Source: Actinomadura oligospora ATCC 43269 (GTDB lineage: Bacteria; Actinomycetota; Actinomycetes; Streptosporangiales; Streptosporangiaceae). From it: a stretch of 64,000 bases of DNA. The notes beneath the pieces are model-generated. The model ran no database searches and was not told where the DNA came from. It worked only from the letters and a program-made list of their open reading frames with translations. Location: assembly GCF_000518265.1 (NCBI RefSeq), contig NZ_JADG01000008.1:248001-312000 (forward strand), given 5' to 3'. The position numbers and the translations under genes were made by a program. Shown here piece by piece: positions 60,161 to 64,000 of this stretch. Each line of letters starts with the position of its first letter. Within the stretch, counting starts at the first letter, position 1.

Positions 60161-60921
60161 CGGTGAGGGGCTTCGAAGAGCTGGTGGACGAGGCGTCCGA
60201 GGTTCCGGTCGAGGGGTGGGACTTCTCCTGGCTGGACGGGCGGGCCACGGAGGAGCGGCCGTCCTGGGGGTACGCGCGGTCGATGGCCTCGCGGCTGGCG
60301 GGCGTCCGGTCGGCGCTGGACGTCCAGACCGGGGGCGGCGAGGTGCTCGCGCGGGCCGCGAGCCTGCCGGTGACGATGGCGGCGACCGAGTCGTGGCCGC
60401 CGAACGCGGCCAGGGCGACGCGGTTGCTCGGGCCGCGCGGGGTGGTGGTGGTCGCGACGCCGGATGAGCCGCCGCTGCCGTTCGCGGACGGGGCGTTCGA
60501 GCTGGTCACGTGCAGGCATCCGGCGACCGTGTGGTGGGACGAGATCGCGCGGGTCCTCGAGCCCGGCGGGACGTACTTCGCGCAGCACGTCGGCCCGGCG
60601 AGCGTGTTCGAGGTGGTGGAGCACTTCCTCGGTCCGCAGCCGGAGGCGCGGCGCGCGCGGGATCCGGAGGCGGAGGCCGCGGCGGCGCGGGCGGCCGGGC
60701 TGGAGATCGTCGACCTGCGGACTGAGCGGCTGCGGATGGAGTTCCTCGACATCGGGGCCGTCGTCTACTTCCTGCGCAAGGTCATCTGGATCGTGCCCGG
60801 GTTCACCGCCGAGAAGTATCCGGAGCGGCTCAGGGAGATGGACGAGCGGATCCGGCGGGATGGTTCGTTCGTAGCGCATTCTGCGCGAACGCTCATCGAG
60901 GCCCGGAAGCCTGGAGCGTAG
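60157..60921 (+). CDS. SAM-dependent methyltransferase (class I)
   Basis: 254 residues. The SAM fold is seen as ALDVQTGGGEVLARAAS (motif I), VTMAATESWPPNAARA, PPLPFADGAFELVTCRHPATVWWDEIARVLEPGGTYFAQHVG (motifs III-IV, with the usual R(V)LxPGGT) and a C-terminal LRKVIWIVPGFTAEKYPERLREM. Target unknown. GTG 60157 overlaps the DUF1737 stop. Confidence 0.85.
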   Translation: MTVRGFEELVDEASEVPVEGWDFSWLDGRATEERPSWGYARSMASRLAGVRSALDVQTGGGEVLARAASLPVTMAATESWPPNAARATRLLGPRGVVVVATPDEPPLPFADGAFELVTCRHPATVWWDEIARVLEPGGTYFAQHVGPASVFEVVEHFLGPQPEARRARDPEAEAAAARAAGLEIVDLRTERLRMEFLDIGAVVYFLRKVIWIVPGFTAEKYPERLREMDERIRRDGSFVAHSARTLIEARKPGA

Positions 60922-61108
60922 TGCGCGCGACGTCACGCTGCGCGGATATCCCCAGCACACGCGGACGGATCGCCGCGAAGGCGGCCGTTCGGGGTGACGC
61001 CGGTCAGCGCTCACATTGCGCACGGTCACGGTCACATTGCCGGTACCTGGCGTTTCCCGTGGTGCCTGCCGGGAATTCTGGTCCCATCGAGGGAACGGAG
61101 GCGGTTCC

Positions 61109-61510
61109 ATGGAGGTCGTCATCGAAATGACCTTGCCGAGGGACGCGGAGAGCGCGCCCCTCGCACGGCACACGCTGGACGCCTCGCTCCGCGGGCTCGG
61201 GGTCGCCTCGGACGTCCGGGCCGACATCGCGCTCGCACTGGGCGAGGCCTGCGCGAACGTCATTCAGCACGCCGTGTCCAGCACCGCCTATGAGATCCGT
61301 GCCCAGCTCGATCCGGGCCGCTGCGTCGTGGACGTGATCGACGGCGGCGGGGGTGACGTCCCGCAGAGCTGGACGGGGACGCACGATCCCGTCCACGACG
61401 AGAACGGCCGCGGCCTCACGCTGATGCACGCGTTCACCGACGACCTGGAGATCAGCGGACGTGCCGACAAGGAGGGTTCGGTCGTCCATTTCGAGAAGTC
61501 CTTCGGCTGA
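61109..61510 (+). CDS. RsbW-like ATP-binding protein (anti-sigma kinase type)
   Basis: 133 residues, HATPase_c_2 fold. N box ALALGEACANVIQHA, G1 VVDVIDGGGG and G2 NGRGLTLMHAFTDDLEI are intact. Such single-domain GHKL proteins phosphorylate or hold anti-sigma antagonists; many actinomycete copies have no known partner. ATG 61109 has a GGAGGCGG site. No sigma or antagonist gene adjoins it. Confidence 0.82.
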   Translation: MEVVIEMTLPRDAESAPLARHTLDASLRGLGVASDVRADIALALGEACANVIQHAVSSTAYEIRAQLDPGRCVVDVIDGGGGDVPQSWTGTHDPVHDENGRGLTLMHAFTDDLEISGRADKEGSVVHFEKSFG

Positions 61511-61557
61511 CCGTCCGATAGAGCGGGCCGGGCGGCGTTCGAATTCGTCATAAATGG

Positions 61558-61595
61558 AAAAGGCCCCGCATCCCGGAATCCGGGACGCGGGGCTT
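61558..61595. terminator. Bidirectional terminator
   Basis: AAAGGCCCCGC...TCCCGG pairs with TCCGGGACGCGGGGCTTT over nearly its whole length, with A-rich and T-rich flanks, between two convergent genes. Confidence 0.85.
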
Positions 61596-61605
61596 TCGCG
61601 TGGTG

Positions 61606-62427
61606 TCAGCCGGTGACGGCGAGTTCGTGCCGGACGGGGTTCGGACGCGGAGCATCGCCCACCCCGGTGGTGGACGGGGGCTTCATCGCGGGTGCGCCCT
61701 TGCCTCCGGGCAGGGTGCCCGGGCGGCTCTCCGGCCGTCCCGGCCCGCCGGGCGCGCCCTGACCGCCCGGCCCGCCCGGTGCGGCCTGACCGCCGGGCGC
61801 GGTCTGACCGGCGGCGTTGCAGGTCACGGACGAGACGCGCACGTTCTCGGGGCCGAGGTGCGCCAGCGGCGCGGTCAGGTCCACCGCGGTGACGCGCGTG
61901 CCGGTCGGCGTGCGCTCCTGCTTGTTGAGGGTCAGCGCGACGCGGCCCAGCTTCGGCAGGTCCACCGGGATGGTCGTGTTGGGCGCGGGCGCGACGGGCA
62001 GCTGCTTCCCGCCGATCGTGGCGCCGACCAGGTCGGACGTGCCCGTCCCGCCCGTGCAGCGCGCCCGGACGGCGTCGGCGGCGAACTGGATCTCCGGGAC
62101 CCGCAGCTTGGCGACCCTGGCCTGCGACTTCGCGGGGGACGCGGCGACGTCCAGAGCGGCGGCCTTCACGACCTTGAGGCGCTCCTCGTTCAGCATGGAC
62201 GCGCGCTGGACGCCCTTCGCCGACGCGACGGCGGGCTTGGGGTCGAGCGGGATCGGGCCGGTCAGGGCCAGACCGAAGGCGCTGCCTTCCGCGCCGGGCG
62301 CGCTGCCCGCGCCACCGGCCGCGTCGCCGTGGGTGGCGGCGAAGGACGGCGTCGCGGCGAGGAGGCCGCCCGCCGTGGCGAGCGCGACGACCCTGGTCAG
62401 GCGTGCGGTGGCCGTTCCGAAACGCAT
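61606..62427 (-). CDS. Secreted choice-of-anchor-P-type protein ending in LAVTG
   Basis: 273 residues. Signal peptide MRFGTATARLTRVVALATAG then LLAATPSFA. The body has KAAALDVAASPAKSQARVAKL, RCTGGTGTSDLVGATIGGKQL, LPKLGRVALTLNKQ and VRVSSVTCNAAG, the repeated plan of choice-of-anchor-P proteins. A Gly/Pro-rich run leads to a C-terminus that stops exactly at LAVTG, a sortase-like pentapeptide without the usual hydrophobic tail. ATG 62427 with a GGAG site. Adjacent to an L,D-transpeptidase, so a wall role is plausible. Confidence 0.75.
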   Translation of the reverse strand: MRFGTATARLTRVVALATAGGLLAATPSFAATHGDAAGGAGSAPGAEGSAFGLALTGPIPLDPKPAVASAKGVQRASMLNEERLKVVKAAALDVAASPAKSQARVAKLRVPEIQFAADAVRARCTGGTGTSDLVGATIGGKQLPVAPAPNTTIPVDLPKLGRVALTLNKQERTPTGTRVTAVDLTAPLAHLGPENVRVSSVTCNAAGQTAPGGQAAPGGPGGQGAPGGPGRPESRPGTLPGGKGAPAMKPPSTTGVGDAPRPNPVRHELAVTG

Positions 62428-62504
62428 GATGTGTTCTCCGTTCGAGAGGAAGAGGTCGGGACGGGCTCGCGGGAGCGCGGCCGGGGAGGCCCGTCCGTGA
62501 AAGG

Positions 62505-63281
62505 TCAGGTCAGGTGGACGAGGGTGCCGAGCGGAATCCCCGACAGCCGGCGCAGCGCGGCCGGGGGGACCCGGACGCAGCCGTGCGTGACCGGCTTGCC
62601 GAACACCGAGGCGTCCGGCCAGCCGTGCAGCGCCACCGTGCCCGGCCCGCCGCCGAAGCTGTCGAGGGTCGCCGAGTGCGTGCCCAGCGGCAGCACCAGC
62701 GGGCTCGGCGTCCGCTTCGCCGGGGACAGCGACGCCATGACGAAGGTCCGGCCGGGCGGCGTCGGGGTGCTCGGACCTCCGACCGCGACCGTCCAGCGGC
62801 CGACCTGGTGACCGTCCTTGAGGAGGGTCAGCGCGCGGTGCGTGACGTCCACCCTGATCACGTACGGCGTGTGCGCCGTGCGGATCCCTCCGCCCCGGGT
62901 CGTGATCCAGCCGGTCGTGCCGTTCGGGCGGCTCGGCAGCAGGACGCGCAGCCACTCGCCGTCCTCCTGCACCGCGGGGACCCAGGTGGGCCCGCCGAGC
63001 TCGGTGGACGGCAGGACCGCGACGGTCCTCCCACCCGGACGGTCCAGGACGGGCCGGGCGCCCTCGGGGTGGACGACCAGGCCGGAGGTGCCCGCGTCCG
63101 GGGCGGGGTCGGCCGGGACGCCGAGGATCGTCGCGAAGGTCGTCGCCTCCGGCGTGTCCGCCTTCCCCTGACCCGGCCTGGCCGCCGCGTCCGCGTGGCC
63201 CCCGTCATGCCCGCCGCATGCGCCGAGCAGCAGCGCCGCCGCCAGCGGCAGGGCCCCAGATCGGACGGCGCGTCTGTTCAT
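62505..63281 (-). CDS. L,D-transpeptidase (YkuD) lipoprotein
   Basis: 258 residues. Lipoprotein signal (PLAAALLLGACGG), an SH3-like middle (LVVHPEGARPVLDRPGG; WVPAVQEDGEWLRVLL) and a YkuD domain with VALHGWPDASVFGKPVTHGCVRVPPAAL, giving the catalytic HGCVR Cys and the upstream His. It would form 3-3 cross-links in peptidoglycan or attach proteins. ATG 63281 follows GGAGGGC; a longer frame is rejected since it would bury the signal. Confidence 0.9.
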   Translation of the reverse strand: MNRRAVRSGALPLAAALLLGACGGHDGGHADAAARPGQGKADTPEATTFATILGVPADPAPDAGTSGLVVHPEGARPVLDRPGGRTVAVLPSTELGGPTWVPAVQEDGEWLRVLLPSRPNGTTGWITTRGGGIRTAHTPYVIRVDVTHRALTLLKDGHQVGRWTVAVGGPSTPTPPGRTFVMASLSPAKRTPSPLVLPLGTHSATLDSFGGGPGTVALHGWPDASVFGKPVTHGCVRVPPAALRRLSGIPLGTLVHLT

Positions 63282-63706
63282 TGATGCCCTCCAGGAAGAG
63301 CCTTTTCCATTCCTTGATGAAATGGGGAAAGGCATTGACGATCGCCAACTCGCGGGATGCTAGCGGTGAGGAAGGCGTGCCGTGTCGGGAAACGGGGAAA
63401 CACTTCCGCGGCGACCGGCGGGCGCCGAACAATTCTCTTAAAGTCGCGAATTCAGCCAAAAGAGAGTGAAGTCATCCCGGACCGGACGTCACGACGGAAC
63501 CCCTGGCACGGACCCCCGCCACAGGACCCCCGCCACAGGACCCCGGCTCAGAAGCCCTCCGAACGGGCCCGTCGTCCGGCCCGGGAGCCCTTCGGCCGGG
63601 GCGGGAGGCCGGGCGTGCTGCGAGATTTCGCGATCACGCCGGTAACACTGGCCTCCGGCGCACCACTACCTGGTGACGGAACACACCGGGACGGACGGAG
63701 AAGCAG
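63282..63706. other. Intergenic stretch, promoter region
   Basis: 425 bases. 63290-63345 is AT-richer and likely holds the transpeptidase promoter; the right end contains TACCTGGTGAC (63667-63677), shared with the sigma pairs, 40 bp before the sigma gene. A short repeat CAGGACCCC(CGCCA) lies at 63510-63545. No gene supported. Confidence 0.5.
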
Positions 63707-64000
63707 GTGACGGCCGATGAAGAGCGGTTCACCGCGATCTACGACGCCTGCCGGCAGCGCGTGTGGGCGTACGCCACCGCGCGCGCCGGGAGGCAGATCG
63801 CCGACGAGGTGGTGAGCGAGACCTTCGCGATCGCCTGGCGGCGCATCCGGGACGTGCCGGAGCCCGCGCTGCCGTGGCTGCTCGGCGTGGCGCGGAACGT
63901 GCTGCGCGACGGGCACCGCGCGGAGGTCCGGCGCGCGGAGGCCGCCCAGGAGATGTGGCAGTACGCGCCCGGCCCGGCCGGGGACGTCGCGGTGGAGGTC
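63707..64000 (+). CDS. ECF sigma factor, partial (3' end outside window)
   Basis: The 98 visible residues start VTADEERFTAIYDACRQRVW and run through region 2 (ADEVVSETFAIAWRRIRDVP) into the linker (LLGVARNVLRDGHRAEVRRAE). GTG 63707 with a GGAG site. Related in build to the three sigma genes at 20-25 kb, and it has the same upstream TACCT(A/G)GTGAC element. Whether a CU044-type gene follows is outside the window. Confidence 0.85.
   Translation, partial: MTADEERFTAIYDACRQRVWAYATARAGRQIADEVVSETFAIAWRRIRDVPEPALPWLLGVARNVLRDGHRAEVRRAEAAQEMWQYAPGPAGDVAVEV

Overview
The window is high-GC actinobacterial DNA. Most codons end in G or C, many starts are GTG behind GGAGG-type ribosome sites, and heat-shock genes in the order dnaK-grpE-dnaJ-hspR-clpB sit behind a HAIR operator. 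A mycothiol-type DinB protein, an EtfD-type iron-sulfur protein and a pSAM2-type integrative element add to this. A filamentous actinomycete, possibly of the Actinomadura/Streptosporangiales kind, is my inference; nothing here fixes the genus.

Layout. 1-9.3 kb: end of a possible hydrolase gene, a TPR protein, a NYN-domain protein with a long low-complexity tail, a large sigma factor fused to an anti-sigma-like zinc motif, membrane segments and an outer domain, a PhoD-type phosphatase and a GNAT acetyltransferase. 9.3-12.9 kb: a drug-efflux MFS transporter divergent from its likely TetR regulator with a perfect palindrome between them, then a MarR regulator. 12.9-19.9 kb: the heat-shock operon, which makes the chaperones and the HspR repressor that shuts it off. 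20.1-25.7 kb: three successive pairs of ECF sigma factor and membrane-anchored CU044_5270-type partner; a fourth related sigma gene runs off the right end. 25.8-32.9 kb: fatty-acid oxidation functions (3-hydroxyacyl-CoA dehydrogenase, thiolase, EtfD-like electron-transfer protein) and a ZIP metal transporter. 33-36.9 kb: a two-gene betaine-type osmolyte importer and dCTP deaminase.

37.05-54.74 kb is an actinomycete integrative and conjugative element (AICE) inserted in the 3' end of a tRNA-Gly(CCC) gene and bounded by a perfect 47-bp direct repeat. It has the pSAM2-type core: integrase, excisionase, RepSA-like initiator, FtsK/TraSA-like DNA pump, small transfer-region proteins, a Pra-like activator and a GntR/KorSA-like repressor whose operator-like sites lie before both pra and korSA. 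It then carries a block of small genes with an endonuclease/phosphatase-fold protein, an XRE-TPR regulator with a HAD hydrolase, and a more AT-rich three-gene cargo: PD-(D/E)XK-like nuclease, small middle protein and Rad50/SMC-like ATPase with a CPTC motif. The cargo looks like a defence system of the ABC-three-component/Lamassu kind and is the most interesting content of the window.

54.7-60 kb, just beyond the element, is decayed: broken VOC and TetR genes, an integrase 3' fragment and a HAD 3' fragment related to genes inside the element, orphan DUF1877-like and Imm51-like genes, a lipoprotein and several unknown small proteins. This suggests repeated integration at the same tRNA. 60-64 kb returns to chromosomal genes: a methyltransferase, an RsbW-like ATPase, a choice-of-anchor-type secreted protein, an L,D-transpeptidase lipoprotein and the partial sigma factor.
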